Below are positions 41,583-53,054 of a stretch of 64,000 bases of DNA, one piece after another. The position numbers and the translations under genes were made by a program. The stretch's first letter is position 1, and the number at the start of each line of letters is the position of its first letter. A model generated the notes under the pieces. That model worked only from the letters and a program-made list of their open reading frames with translations, was not told where the DNA came from and did not search any database. The stretch is from NCBI GenBank assembly GCA_914767885.1, contig CAJZBQ010000004.1:783001-847000 (forward strand), given 5' to 3'. Source of the stretch: Blepharisma stoltei. Its lineage: Eukaryota; Ciliophora; Heterotrichea; Heterotrichida; Blepharismidae.

Positions 41583-43343
41583 ATGAGATCACTTGTATTT
41601 AGCATCTCCTTTTTATTAGGAGTGGCTTACACTGCTTTATTTTTTTATCTGCTGAAGAAATCTTACAATTTTATACAGTTCAATGCTCAATGGATGTTCG
41701 CAAAAATTTTTTATGTGGTTTTGATGTTTTTCTCACTTTTTAGGCTGATCTCGTTTTGAGCAATTTGCTTTTTTACATCTTACATTCTAGATCGAGCTCG
41801 GCTTTCATATGTGCTGCTTTCAATACCTGAATCTCTCTTCCTTTCAAGCTTTTTGGTGCTTTTTTGAATTTTGGCAAGCGTCTATTATTACACACATCTT
41901 ATGTCTTATAATCCCATAGAAGGACAAATCCGATACCCTAAAAGACTGAAGAAACTTGGCGCAGTTGGGCTAATTATTAGTGCACTATGAGTTATCGGAG
42001 AAATTATCTTATATGCGTTATTCGCTGGACGCTTAATTAGCGTTTCTTCAATGGAATTTCAATTGATGATTTCAAATGTTGCCGCTTTTGTGCTTATCGT
42101 GATTTTCTATTGCTATCTTATGTTTGAGTACCGAAACAGCTATTGCAAATCAAGCGATGCCAAAAAACTGTCAATACAGGTGCTAAGAGTTACTCTTATT
42201 TGAGGGTTAGGCCGTGTTCTTCACATCTTATTTTACTACACAGAAGCATTAGATTTCAGCTCAAATGACGTTCATCCTCCATTTGATACCATGAGTGAGA
42301 ACATTCCAGCTGCAATTTTGCTATTGGATTACTTGGTAAACGAAATATTTTGCATTTATTTAGTATTGAGGAAACAATTTTTTTATATTTACTCGTGTGA
42401 TATAAATTCGCTTCCTACCACAAATTCGTTTCTTCCTAATAAAACAAACGAGGATTTTATTGACCCTTCGATGATAGAAGATCCCAATGATTTTAGCTGG
42501 ATAAATAGTTATGATGATCCGATAATAAAAGAAGAAAATATACAAATCCATATAAAAGTGCCTAGTAAAAAGCAGCTTTTGGGGATAATTTATCGAGGGG
42601 TTTATAATGGGCATCATGTATTAATCAAAAGAGTCAAATTCACTAAAATCAGCAAATATATGATAGACCAGCTTATACAAGAAGTGGTCATCACTAAAAG
42701 ACTTGAAGGAACCCATCTATTACCTTTAATAGGCATCAGCACTGGCAGCTCTCACATTGATTTTGTCAGTCCCTATATGACAAATGGCTCTTTATTTTCA
42801 GCAATTCATCAAAGGAATTCTTTTTTCTCTTATAAAGATAAGCTAAGAATTGCAAGGGAGTTAGCATTTTCTCTCAGAAATTTGCATTATCAACGTCAGA
42901 TTCATGGCCACTTGACTTCCCATAACGTGCTATTCAATAAAGACTGAAAAGTTTTGGTAAGTGATGCAGGAATCGAATATTTCAGAAAGTATGCAGGATT
43001 GGTACTTAAATATTCTAATAAATCTGCATGAAGCAGTCCAGAGCAGCTAAAGGATGAAACTGAAGTTGTAGCCACTTTTCATCCAAGCGACGATAGCTAT
43101 AGTTATGGGATGATTTTATGAGAATTATTCACAAATCAAGAACCCTTCCCAAATATGCATTGAACAAAATTTAAAAACATGGTAAAAAGAGGCTATAGAC
43201 CTAGTGTGCCCAAATCTGTCGGAGATGGGATTAAAGAACTTATATTAAGCTGTTGGAATGTTGAGCCGAAACTAAGACCAGGATTTTCTAAAATTTATAT
43301 GACTGTGTGCATGATTGAGGCACAAGACCCAGCTGTTCAATAA
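41583..43343 (+). CDS. Seven-transmembrane protein fused to a TKL-type pseudokinase
   Basis: The 586-residue protein reads through about nine TGA Trp codons. Residues 1-265 hold seven hydrophobic segments, a receptor-like topology. Residues 320-580 are a kinase-like domain: beta3 Lys in HVLIKRVKF, alphaC Glu in LIQEVVITKRL, then IHGHLTSHNVLF where HRDLKxxN is expected, and SDAGI in place of DFG. The catalytic Asp is His, so phosphotransfer is unlikely. The C-lobe is well kept (SSPEQLKDE, YSYGMILWELFTNQEPF, CWNVEPKLRPGF). It probably acts as a signalling scaffold. Without TGA as Trp only a 218-residue fragment appears. Confidence 0.82.
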
Positions 43344-43407
43344 AAGTGTAAAAATAAAGATTAACTAATATGATATGGTGCCATTAATGTGGTGAACTAA
43401 TATTAAT

Positions 43408-44514
43408 ATGAAAGCTATATTGGTTTCATTGATCCTAGTCTCTGTCTTGGCAACAGTTGACATTCCTTTAAAGCCAATCCACGAGACTGCAGATGAGCAA
43501 TTTGCTTACTTCCACTTCGTCAAGCTCCGAAGACTTCTCAGAGGCAACAGTGTTCCACTCACCAACTACGTGGATGCCCAATACTACGGCCCAATTTCAA
43601 TTGGAACTCCTCCTCAGTCTTTCCAAGTCGTTTTTGACTCAGGATCTTCAAACTTATGGGTCCCATCCGTGAAATGCACATCAATTGCTTGCAAAATCCA
43701 CAATACCTATAACTCAGCAGCTTCATCAACTTATGTTAAAAACGGCACAGCAATTTCAATTCAATACGGGAAAGGCGCTGTTTCTGGCTTCATCTCACAA
43801 GACACTGTTACTTGGGGAGGCTATCAGGTCAAGAATGTTTTGTTCGGAGAAATGACAAGCCTTCCTGGGACAACCTGGATTTCCAGCAAATCTGATGGAA
43901 TTTTGGGAATGGCATGGGTTGGTATTTCTGAGGACTCTACCCCACCTGTTTTTACCTTATTATATGGGCAAGGACTTGTAAGCAGCAATAGCTTTGCATT
44001 TTATTTGACTAAGACTGCAGGACAAACTGGAAGCACCCTGACACTTGGAGGATTTAATGCGAACTTATCGAAAGGGGATTGGAACTACGTTCCCCTTTAT
44101 CAACAGCTTTGGTGGCTCATTAACATGGACGGTATCAACGTTGCTGGAACTGCTATTACAGGCACTAACATGCGTGCAATTGTAGATACAGGCACCACCC
44201 TTATTGTTGGAGACAGCAAATTGGTCAACCAAATTATCGCTAAAATCCCAACAGTTGCTGAAGATTGCTCCAATCTCTCCAAGCTTCCAATAGTCAACTT
44301 TATCCTTGGAGGAGTCACTTATGCATTACCACCTACAGCTTACGTTTGGCAAGTTCCTAATGGCTCTGCTAATGAATGTCTCCTTGGATTTGAAGCAGCA
44401 GACCTTGGTGAAGAGCTTAAGAACACCATTATTCTTGGAGATCTCTTTATCAGCACTTATTATACTCTTTTCGATATGGGCAATAAGAGAGTTGGATTTT
44501 CAACAGCAGTCTAA
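43408..44514 (+). CDS. Pepsin-like aspartic protease (cathepsin D type)
   Basis: The 368-residue protein has a signal peptide (MKAILVSLILVSVLA), a short propeptide with KLRRLLRG, and a mature bilobal enzyme from about residue 55. First active site VVFDSGSSNLWVPS, second AIVDTGTTLIVG; both Asp are present. The flap region has IQYGKGAVSG, and the end reads LGDLFISTYYTLFDMGNKRVGFS. It should act in food vacuoles or lysosomes. Its GC content is higher than that of its neighbours, as in a highly expressed gene. Stop is TAA. Confidence 0.95.
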   Translation: MKAILVSLILVSVLATVDIPLKPIHETADEQFAYFHFVKLRRLLRGNSVPLTNYVDAQYYGPISIGTPPQSFQVVFDSGSSNLWVPSVKCTSIACKIHNTYNSAASSTYVKNGTAISIQYGKGAVSGFISQDTVTWGGYQVKNVLFGEMTSLPGTTWISSKSDGILGMAWVGISEDSTPPVFTLLYGQGLVSSNSFAFYLTKTAGQTGSTLTLGGFNANLSKGDWNYVPLYQQLWWLINMDGINVAGTAITGTNMRAIVDTGTTLIVGDSKLVNQIIAKIPTVAEDCSNLSKLPIVNFILGGVTYALPPTAYVWQVPNGSANECLLGFEAADLGEELKNTIILGDLFISTYYTLFDMGNKRVGFSTAV

Positions 44515-44950
44515 GTAAACATTGATTTAAAAATAGAATGTTTTAATAATTTTCTTGCTTATAAAATGAGCAAGATAGTAAGTTCGCTTTTAGTTTCAAA
44601 TAATCTAAATACTAAAATGGAAGAATTAAAATCTATATCAGTGCTCGATAAATTTAATTAGACAGCTCTTAGTATTTTATATTGTAATTTATCTTTAAAT
44701 TTGAAACCTTTTCCAGCACATTTCTGATTTATTGCACATCATGCTAGTATGATTTTTAGTTTATTTTAAAATAAAAATCTAATAAGCAAATAATGCCGTT
44801 ATGCTTAAGCCATTGTTTATATCTTCTACCATAAATCATCGTTTCTAAAATGCTTTTTGAAAATAATAAATCATTATAAGATTATCATTTTATTTGATGA
44901 TATGGTAAATTATCAAAACTAAAACAAGTACAAATTGCTAGAGAAAGATT
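44515..44950. other. 3' flank of the aspartic protease
   Basis: AT-rich, no ORF or repeat seen. Confidence 0.45.
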
Positions 44951-44953
44951 CTT

Positions 44954-45306
44954 ACTCCCCCCCTTGTGAGTGAACAAAAGCATTAGAAAAATCCCTATTT
45001 TTTGCCCAAAAACCCGCCCTCCGTGAGTTAACAAAAATTGTTTTAATAGAAAAATGTTTTATGGAAAAAAATTTGATATATAAGTGATAATTCGTATAAT
45101 GAATTCTCAAACTAATTCTGTTTAATTTTAAACAAATTGCGCTTTAAAGCATAAATTTGACAAATTAAATTAATATATACTTTCCAAATTTTTCCGACGT
45201 AGGATTTATTTAAATTCCGAAAAAAAAAATTCTATAAAATTTCTATATAAATTTTTTTAAAAAAAAATTAACCACCCTCGGTGTGAACAAAATTTTTTTG
45301 TTGGAG
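44954..45306 (+). mobile_element. BogoMITE with a truncated right hairpin
   Basis: 353 bp, flanked by TTA at 44951-44953 and 45307-45309. The right end stops at ACAAAATTTTTTTGTTGGAG, so the outer arm of the hairpin is lost. Intergenic. Confidence 0.85.
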
Positions 45307-45542
45307 TTAAATGAATTACTTAAAAATAGGATAAAAATTGGAAGAGTTAAAAATTTATTTTAAATCGCAATACAATAATATATATTAGCTCTAGGATTGC
45401 ACTAATATATTACTCTGCACATTTTTGCTAAAAAAATTCAGTTCTAAGACAAATAGCAGGTTTATCTGATGAATTTGATTTCATCATTTATAGAGCGATA
45501 TGCTATATTGAGACTTAAAAATACAATTTATCTCATAATTAA

Positions 45543-45718
45543 TATAGGGTTTCCCCCTAAATAGCCCTGTAAGGGTTGCGGATTCTAGGCGGAATCTTTC
45601 AGTTGGTCCGGCCAACTCAGTACGATAGTCGGGCCAACTCACTTGTTGGTTCCACCAACCAAAGGATTCAGCCCAGAATTCACAGCCCTTAAAGGGCTGT
45701 CTAGGAGAAAGCCCTATA
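45543..45718. repeat. Foldback element with TATAGGG ends
   Basis: A 176-bp element with inverted arms of about 65 bp (TATAGGGTTTCCCCCTAAATAG.. against TATAGGGCTTTCTCCTAGACAG..), GC-rich, no ORF. Same general design as the foldbacks at 5735 and 19851. Intergenic. Confidence 0.82.
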
Positions 45719-46055
45719 ACTGGCACTTTTAACCAAATTTAATTGCTATAAAGCATGCCTTTTTTCATGAACTATAATCTGGGATATAAAATATTAATTT
45801 AATTGCATAGCCAATAAAATCGTGATATTGTATAAATATTTTTCTAAGTTATCTATCTGCTCTAATTTCCCTTCAAAATGTTAAGCTACCCATCAACGCT
45901 TCAGTTCAAGATAAAATTACCTATGCAGCCTTCATAGCGTTCTTTTCTAGTAAATTAAATTTTACAATATTTTAATCAGTTTAATCATTATCTCATAAGT
46001 TGGTATTTTCTTGCATATTTCTTATAATTATTCCCCAAATGACTTATAAATTAAA
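45719..46055. other. Intergenic region upstream of the LRR gene
   Basis: AT-rich. It holds the presumed promoter of the LRR gene. No repeat seen. Confidence 0.4.
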
Positions 46056-47050
46056 ATGCAAATAGAAGAAGAAAAAGGAAAGGAAAATGAACTAACTCCT
46101 CCTGTAGCAAAAAAAATCTTTCTTATTCGTAGGGGTTTTGGCATAAAATTTCCAATAGTAAATTTAATATTAATGACTCGAATGACCCAGAGAGCTAATC
46201 CATGGACTTAAGTTTTCACCTCCCTGAACCATCATTTACTATTTGAAAATTTTTTGGTAGAAATCTTCAAAAATAAGCAAAATTTGCTATTTACTTGGGC
46301 GGAGTGAGTATAATGCCTCAGCCCAATAATCAAGGAATTGATAATCGTCTTAAGCTGGGCGAGTATATATGTAAAAATAAAGCAACTTTTCCTTATGAAT
46401 TAAGCAAAATTAGTGAGGATAAAGAAACCATAGTAATTTATCTCAAGCATTTAAGGCTAGGCACAATTGGTGCAGTCCATCTCTCTGTTCTTTTAAACTT
46501 CTACCCAAGGCTTCAAAGACTTAACTTAGCAGATAACATGCTTTGTGCATCAGGAATGAACTCTTTAGCTTCAGCATTATCAAATCTTGTAAACCTCATA
46601 GATTTACACTTAGAAATGAATTTCATGAAGGATGGGGCAAAATCGCTTGGAATTGCTTTAAAAAGTTTATCTAAACTAGAAATTTTGAACTTGTCGGACA
46701 ATGACATCGATTCTGAATCTATAGTAGAACTTTCTAGAGGGCTATCACATTTAAAAAAATTAAAAGTGTTGAAAATGAATTTTAATTCATTTAAAACTAA
46801 TGGGACTATTGCTTTCGCTAATGCTTTGGTTCAGATGCAACAGCTAGAAATTCTTCAGCTTTTTTGCTGCGAAATTGAGACTCAAGGAGCTTTAGCACTT
46901 TTTCAAAATTTCAAAGAATGCAGGTCTTTAAAAAATGTAACAATGGGGAAAAATGATGATATTGCTTCAAGTTTGAGAGGTAAAATGAAGAGAAAATATA
47001 AGTTTGTCCATACTGGAGTAGATGAACCAGTAAGGTGCGAAATATTTTAA
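46056..47050 (+). CDS. Leucine-rich-repeat protein, probably split by a short IES in the N-terminus
   Basis: Joined product 260 residues (783 nt) after removing 46096-46304 with one trinucleotide (MQIEEEKGKENEL-SIMPQPNNQG). It has about six ribonuclease-inhibitor-type LRRs (LQRLNLADNMLCASGMNSLASAL, LIDLHLEMNFMKDGAKSLG, LEILNLSDNDIDSESIVELS, LKVLKMNFNSFKTNG, LEILQLFCCEIETQG), a curved binding surface like that in RanGAP or NLRC3. No effector domain. If the IES is not real the start is the ATG at 46313, giving 245 residues. Confidence 0.75.
46096..46304. mobile_element. Short decayed MITE/IES at the LRR gene start
   Basis: The left end is CTCCTCCTGTAGCAAAAAAAA after TAA (46093-46095); the right end GGGCGGAG is followed by TGA (46305-46307). 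The CTCC..GGAG ends and the TNA flanks match the Pogo MITEs, but the core is too diverged to place. The frame re-joins. Confidence 0.55.
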
Positions 47051-47419
47051 CTTAAACGGAAGTTTAGACTTATAAATCGCCTCATTAATCCGGTATCTCT
47101 TAAAATGTTTTACACAAAATAATTCATTTAAAAATATTTTTAACTTTCTTCTCGAAAAGTCATAACTCAGATTTTTAAAATAATAGTTTATTTGATATGC
47201 TCCCACTTTACTATTCCATATGCAAAATTATTAATTTTTATTATGGTGATTAAAATCGCATTTTTATTATGGTTTTTTTATCTAATATCCATCAGAAACT
47301 TCAATTTTGACAAGATTTATTTTTATTTAGGGCTTTAAGAGGAGCAATTGTATTTGTTTGTTACTCATTCCATTAGATTTTTAAACATTACAATAGAGAA
47401 AATACAAAATTTTAAGAAT
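47051..47419. other. Intergenic region between convergent genes
   Basis: AT-rich, no ORF or MITE end. Confidence 0.4.
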
Positions 47420-48115
47420 CTATTCATAATCTTTATTTTTGCTAAATTGAACACAAGCAACTTGCTTTGCCTTGACATTAAAATTGTCAATAACCAGTGG
47501 TTTGATATCAAAACTGGCATTATTTTCAGGCATAATAACTAAGAAAAACCACCCATTCCTATAATGCGAAGAAACCTCGTTTGCTTTAAGCTTGAAATTT
47601 GCAGAAAAACAATTTTTCTTTTGGTTCCAGCAGAGGACAGTTTTGGTATTTCCAATGAGTGGTGGCTTACCTGCTTTGCTTACTGTAAGCTTTACAGGTG
47701 GATTTTCAGCAAGATAAAGTGCGGCTTCAAGCTCAATCTTAAACGATTTGTCTAAATGCACATCAGTATTAATTTTTAAGTCAACGCTAACGACGAAAGT
47801 CTTTTTCTTACAGACCGGAATTGTTACACCCGAAGCTAATTTTAGCGAAAATTGGAAATTTCTAGTTGAAGTAAGTTGCCATATCAGCTCTTCCTTAGTA
47901 GGAGGACGACTAGAAGGATCCTTTCAGTTATAGCAGTGGTTTTTAAGCATCTCGAAATGGGTTAATAGCCCAGTCATGTCCTCATTAAGACTTTTAGAAT
48001 AGAGACACATCGCCAGTAAATGTTTATTATTGTTCTCCAAAGCATTTATCATCGATTCATTAGTAAAGTCAGGTTGAGACTCTTGAAGGTAAGGAGTAAA
48101 AAGGTAAGTTTGCAT
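47420..48115 (-). CDS. Unknown protein, paralogue of the gene at 49801
   Basis: The 231-residue protein reads through one TGA Trp (NHCYNWKDPSSRPP). It has no signal peptide and no recognised domain. The N-terminal 60 residues are helical (SMINALENNNKHLL, LNEDMTGLLTHFEML); the rest looks like a beta-rich domain (FQFSLKLASGVTIPVCKKKTF, GWFFLVIMPENNASFDIKPLVIDNFNVKAKQ). About half of the residues match the neighbour at 49801, so this is a local tandem duplicate. Stop is TAA. Confidence 0.7.
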
Positions 48116-48626
48116 ATTTTATCAATAATTATTTTAATATTTTTTTTTAATTTAATAAAAGAGAACCAAAATTAAGGAATTATTAAGCGAATGAAAGTCT
48201 ATCTTATTAAGATCAATCTATTACTAGCATCTTCGATCTGCCTCAAAAATTTTTTACCATATTGAAATGTACAGTAAGTAAGTAAATAGTTGGAATTTAA
48301 AATATTTTAGGCAACAGTAAAAATTATATTTATCTAAATTGTAACGGAGTGACAGAAAAGAATAGAAATAACAATAAGTTCATAAGCAAAGTTAATTGTG
48401 CTTAGGTAATTGCATTATAATGCAAATATTTTTTAAATAGTAACTTATAGCAAAAAGAGTAAAAAACTAAAAAATATAATAATTATAATTAATTATTCAA
48501 CCTCATTATCTCTCAAACGAATTTTATCATCTGTGTGTAAATCTTCTATAGATTTCTTATAATTATGCAAAAAAATTTTTTGATAAATTATAGCATTGGC
48601 TCTTTAATTAAACCTTCTTTATTCTC
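48116..48626. other. Intergenic region upstream of the unknown gene
   Basis: AT-rich, no supported ORF. Confidence 0.4.
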
Positions 48627-48629
48627 TTA

Positions 48630-48982
48630 CTCTCCCCCTCTGTGAGCGAACAAAATCATTAGAAAAATTCCAAAAACCCACCCTCCGTGAGCGAACAAAA
48701 ATATTTTTGATAGAAAAAATTTTATGTGTAAAAAAATTTTGATATATAAGCTATAATTATTATAATGAAATCTCGACCTAATTCTGTTTAATTTTAAACA
48801 AATTGCGCTTTAAAATATAATTTTTACAAATTAAATTAATATTTGCTTTCCAATTTCTAAAAAGTGGGAATTATTTAAATTTTGAAAAAAAATTCTTTAA
48901 AATTTATATATAATTTTTTTTTAAAACAAATTAACCCTCTCCGTGAGTGAACAAGATTTTTTGTTCGCTCACGGAGGGGGAG
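48630..48982 (+). mobile_element. BogoMITE, intergenic
   Basis: 353 bp, flanked by TTA at 48627-48629 and 48983-48985. Inner left repeat and right hairpin are both recognisable. Confidence 0.88.
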
Positions 48983-48985
48983 TTA

Positions 48986-49359
48986 GCTATTATTTATAAG
49001 CTCTCTTTAAACATATAATTAAAATTTAATGAATTGAATATATGATTATACAGCTTTTTATTAAATATAAGTTAATCATTGACAATTATTATTTGTTTAA
49101 ATCACCTCTAAAATCCTGGGTAAATGAAATTCTAGATTTTTTGAAAGAATTCCATATTTATGCATAAAGGAAACCATTTCTAAACTTAGATTTTACATTT
49201 ATTTTAATATTGCAAAATGCTCATTTGACGAGTTTAATTATTTTTTACTTATTTTTATGATTTTCTTAATTTTAAAATATTTTATTTTTTACCAGAATCT
49301 TGACTTTACAATTCTCGTATATTTGCTATAGCCTCTGCGTTTTCAATATGAGATTTCTA
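48986..49359. other. Gap between two MITEs
   Basis: AT-rich, no ORF or repeat. Confidence 0.4.
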
Positions 49360-49362
49360 TAA

Positions 49363-49674
49363 CTCCTCCCCCTCCGCGAATGAGCAAAAAAATTTTGTTA
49401 GCTGATATAGGGGATTTTTTCAATTTGAAAAAAAATTTACTATAAAATTATAAATTATTTAATTTAATTTGCGAAATTTATGTTTTAAAATGCAAGCTGT
49501 TTAAAATTAAACAGAATTAGCTAGAGATTTGACTATACTAATTATCAACTATATATATTTATTATTTTTTTATGCAAAATTTTTATATTAAAAAAATTTT
49601 TTTTGCTTACAGATGGTTGGTTTTTAGACAAAAATAATGATTTTCTAATAGTTTTATTCGCTCACGGAGGGGAG
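49363..49674 (-). mobile_element. Decayed BogoMITE, reverse orientation
   Basis: 312 bp with left end CTCCTCCCCCTCCGCGAATG and right end TTCGCTCACGGAGGGGAG, flanked by TAA at 49360-49362 and 49675-49677. The AT tract inside the left hairpin is shortened. Confidence 0.85.
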
Positions 49675-49800
49675 TAAGTTAAATCTCTTAAGAATGTGCT
49701 AGACATAGATCCTGAAGCTCTAAAAGGAGCAATCTAAAAAGAAATAGAAGTAAAAAATCATAAAAAATTAAATCTATGCAAATCGAATTTTCGTTAGAAA

Positions 49801-51049
49801 TTAATTCACCTTATAAAGATCTATTAAGGGATAATACTGCTTTGCTTTAACGTTAAAATTGTCAATAATAAGGGGCTTAATATCCAGCCCATAATCCTTA
49901 CCAGCTGTAATTACCAAAAAGAATCACCCATTTCTATAATGCGAAGAAACCTCATTAGCTCTTACTCCCCCCATCCTTGATTGAACGATTGACTGTAAAA
50001 ATTCCTAAAAATTGGGGAAATTAACCCCCATCCTTGATCGAACGATTTTCATATAATACAAATTTTTATGTATATATAAAAATATATTAGTTATCAAAAG
50101 CTTGGGAAGATATACCTAATAAAGTTGTTTTCAGAGCTTTGAGACGATAAAAAGCTGCGAAATCAACCATTCGAAGTGATTTAGCCATCAACCTAGGCTT
50201 AAAAACTCAATAATCTAATAAAAGAGAGATTCTTTAAAATTTAAAAAAAAAAATTTAATTCAATAAGGAACAAATTAAAATTTATACGGTTTAAAAGGGT
50301 ACTAATAAATCAAAATATTAAAAATTGGTATTTTATGAAATTAATTCAATTTTTTGCTGTAAAAATAATTATTAAATACTCTTAACCTTCTTATTTAAAA
50401 ATAAATAAAAAAAATATATATAATTTTTTTTCCCTAAAAAAATTTGTTTTAACTCCCATCCTTGATCGAACGATGGCGAGTCGTTCGATCAAGGATTGGG
50501 GGGAGTTAGCTTAAAATGAGCAGAATGGCAGTTTTTCCTTTGATTTCAACTCAATTCTGCTTTTGTATTCCCAGCCAAAGGTTTTTTACCAGCTTTTCCT
50601 TCTGTAAGCCTCTTTGGTGGATTTTCAGATGTATAAAGTTCACAAAGCAAGTCAAGTTTGAAGGAAGAATCAAGCACAGCCCCTGAGTGAGATATCAAAT
50701 CAACACTCATTCCAAAGGTTTTTTTCTTGCAAATAGGCATCTGAAGCTCTGAAGTTAACTTTAAGGAAAACTCAAAATTTCTGTTTGAAGTCAATTGCCA
50801 TATAAATTCTTCTATGGTTGGGATACGGCTTGATGGATCCTTTCAGTTGTAGCAGTGATTTTTTAGTAGTTCAAAATCGGTGATTAATCCAGACATCTCA
50901 TTTATTAGATTTCTTGAATGTAGGCACATATTCATGATATGATTGTTATTATTTTCTAATGCATTTATTAACATTTCGTGAGTAAACTCAATATTGTGAC
51001 TGGAATTTTTCATGAAAAATTCTTCTTTGGCATAATGAATCTCTTTCAT
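49801..51049 (-). CDS. Unknown protein, paralogue of the gene at 47420, split by a second-family MITE
   Basis: Joined product 234 residues (705 nt) after removing 49965-50505 with one trinucleotide. It aligns along its length with the 47420 protein: MLINALENNNNHIMNMCLHSRN, HCYNWKDPSSR, NFEFSLKL, CKKKTFGMSVDL, WNQRKNCHSAHFKL then ANEVSSHYRNGWFFLV. The paralogue lacks the insertion and has the same sequence across the join (FKLKANEV against FKLRANEV), which is direct evidence that the element is an insertion. TGA Trp codons lie at the same places. Function unknown. Confidence 0.78.
49965..50505 (+). mobile_element. Second-family MITE (CCATCCTTGATCGAACGA ends), IES in the unknown gene
   Basis: 541 bp, flanked by TTA at 49962-49964 and 50506-50508. 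Ends CTCCCCCCATCCTTGATTG and a right hairpin (CCATCCTTGATCGAACGATGG, GCGAG, then the complement). An inner copy of the motif lies near 50028. Same design as the BogoMITE but with a different core. Confidence 0.9.
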
Positions 51050-51154
51050 ATTTTTATTTATGAATGGGTAACATTTTTTGTTTAAATAATTAGTCTAAAA
51101 ATTCCATAATCTGAATTTATTGGTAAATAAATCCAAACGATATAAAAAACTTAA

Positions 51155-51722
51155 CTCCCCCATCCTTGATCGAAAGACTAACTGTAAAAATTGGGAAAAT
51201 TAACCCCCATCCTTGATCGAACGATTTTCATATCATACAAATTTTTATATATATAAAAATATATTAGTTATCATTAGTTTATCTTATGAAAATAAGTATG
51301 TTCAATATATATAGAGGGCGCCTAATGAAGTTGTTGTCAGAGGCTTTGAGATGACAGAAAGCTACGGAATCAACCATCCGAAGTGCTTTAGTCATCAGCC
51401 TGGGCTTAAAAACTCAATAATCTAAAATATAGAGATTCTTTAAAATTAAAAATTTTTAATTCAATAAGGAACAAATTAAAATTTATACCGTTTAAAGGGG
51501 TAACCAAAAATCAAAATATTAAAAATTGGTATTCTTATGAAATTGATTCAGTTTTTGCTGTAAAATAATTATTAAATACTCTTAACCCTCTTATTTAAAA
51601 GTACGTAAAAAAAAAATAATGTATTTTTTATTTTAAATATAAAATTTTTTTCCCAAAAATTTTTTTTTACCCCCATTCTTGATCGAGCGATGGCGAGCCG
51701 TTCGATCAAGGATGTGGGGCAG
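51155..51722 (+). mobile_element. Second-family MITE, intergenic
   Basis: 568 bp, same orientation as 49965, flanked by TAA at 51152-51154 and 51723-51725. The core is about 90 percent alike by eye (ATATATAAAAATATATTAG, TCAATAAGGAACAAATTAAA). Confidence 0.88.
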
Positions 51723-52001
51723 TAAGCTTTTATATATTACAATTAACTTAAATAAATAAGGCACTATCATATTAATATATGATAAGAGTCAAATTTGTAA
51801 AATAATAGTGATACTTTCTAACTTATTCAATTAAATTCAGCTTTCCTTGCCAAGAATAATAATATTACCCATCAAAAATTTAAAATAAAATAAGTAAAAT
51901 CTATTTTATTTAAGAATAGAACGCATGGCAACAGCTATAGTCAGAAAAACTTTTGTACTCAGGTGTTATACATAATACTATTTATAAAATTAGAGGCATT
52001 A

Positions 52002-52570
52002 ATGTATAATAGGCAAAAATTTCGAGAACTTTCAAGGTACATAAAGCTTGAAGCTCAATGAGATGATGTCGAAATTCTTTCATCTTTATGACTGCTATAC
52101 CCGAATTTCATGCAATTTTCCAAAAAAGCCTTTCTACACATAGCTATAATTATTCTCTTTACTCCCCCCTTGTGAGCGAAGAAAAATATCTTGTTCGCTT
52201 ACGGGGGGATTAATTTTTTTTTTAAAATAATTTGTATAAATTTTATAGAAAAATTTATTTTTCGAAAATTAAAAAAATCCAATTCGCAAAAATTGGAAAG
52301 TAAATATTAATTTAATTTGTAAAATTTATGTTTTAAAACACAATTTGTTTAAAATTAAACAGAATTAGCTCGAGATTTCATTATAATAATTATCACTTAT
52401 ATATCAAATTTTTTTTCAAAAGAAAATTTTTCAATTAAAAGAATTTTTGTTCACTCACGGAGGTTGGGTTTTGGGCAAAAAATAGGAATTTTTCTAATGT
52501 TTTTTTCGCTCACGGAGGGGGGGAAGTTAGTAGTTGGCGTAGACTTAAATTAGTTGAGTTTATTAAGTAA
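52002..52570 (+). CDS. Small hypothetical protein, split by a BogoMITE
   Basis: Joined product 66 residues (201 nt) after removing 52162-52526 with one TTA. It uses two TGA Trp codons (EAQWDDVEIL, SSLWLLYPN) and stays open across the junction (HIAIIILF-SSWRRLKLV) to TAA at 52568-52570. It has one hydrophobic stretch. The evidence is the open frame and the exact re-joining only. The frame is also open for some distance upstream of the ATG. It could be a fragment of a larger decayed gene. Confidence 0.4.
52162..52526 (-). mobile_element. BogoMITE, reverse orientation
   Basis: 365 bp, flanked by TTA at 52159-52161 and 52527-52529. Left hairpin (CTCCCCCCTTGTGAGCGAAG, then TTCGCTTACGGGGGG) and full core. 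Confidence 0.9.
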
Positions 52571-52753
52571 CAATAAATAAACTCGCGAAGTATCTTAAAG
52601 CATTACTGAAAAGTTCATGCTTTAATATCGGTTACTCGGTCTAAGAGTGGACTTATTATTTACTGTGAGTAAAGTCAAATGATTTAGAAATTCGAAGAGC
52701 TATTATATTAGATCGCGGTATTTCGAGATATTTAGATAGAGAAAATATGCTAA

Positions 52754-53054
52754 CTCCTCCCTATTTGAGCGAGCAAGCCATTGAAAAAAAACTATTTTTT
52801 TGTAAAAACTCACCCCACAAAACAAACATTTTTTTTATGAAAAAATATTTTGATATATAAGTGACAATTATTATAATGAAATTTCTAGCTAATTATATTT
52901 AACTTAAACAGCTTATAAATTTTACAAATTAAGTTATAATTCCCTTCAAAATTATTTCAAACTGGGATTTTTTGAAAAAAAAACTACTATAAAACCTGTA
53001 TATAAATTTTTAAAAAAAATCCCTCCTATTTTTTTCGCTTACGGGGATGGGGAT
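52754..53054 (+). mobile_element. Decayed BogoMITE
   Basis: 301 bp, left end CTCCTCCCTATTTGAGCGAG, core TGACAATTATTATAATGAAAT, right end CGCTTACGGGGATGGGGAT, flanked by TAA at 52751-52753 and 53055-53057. Confidence 0.8.

Noticed and set aside
49678-49737. Short coding-like stretch SLKNVLDIDPEALKGAI next to the MITE at 49363
   Set aside because: Joining across the element puts the flanking TAA in frame as a stop, and there is no upstream frame; too short to support a gene.
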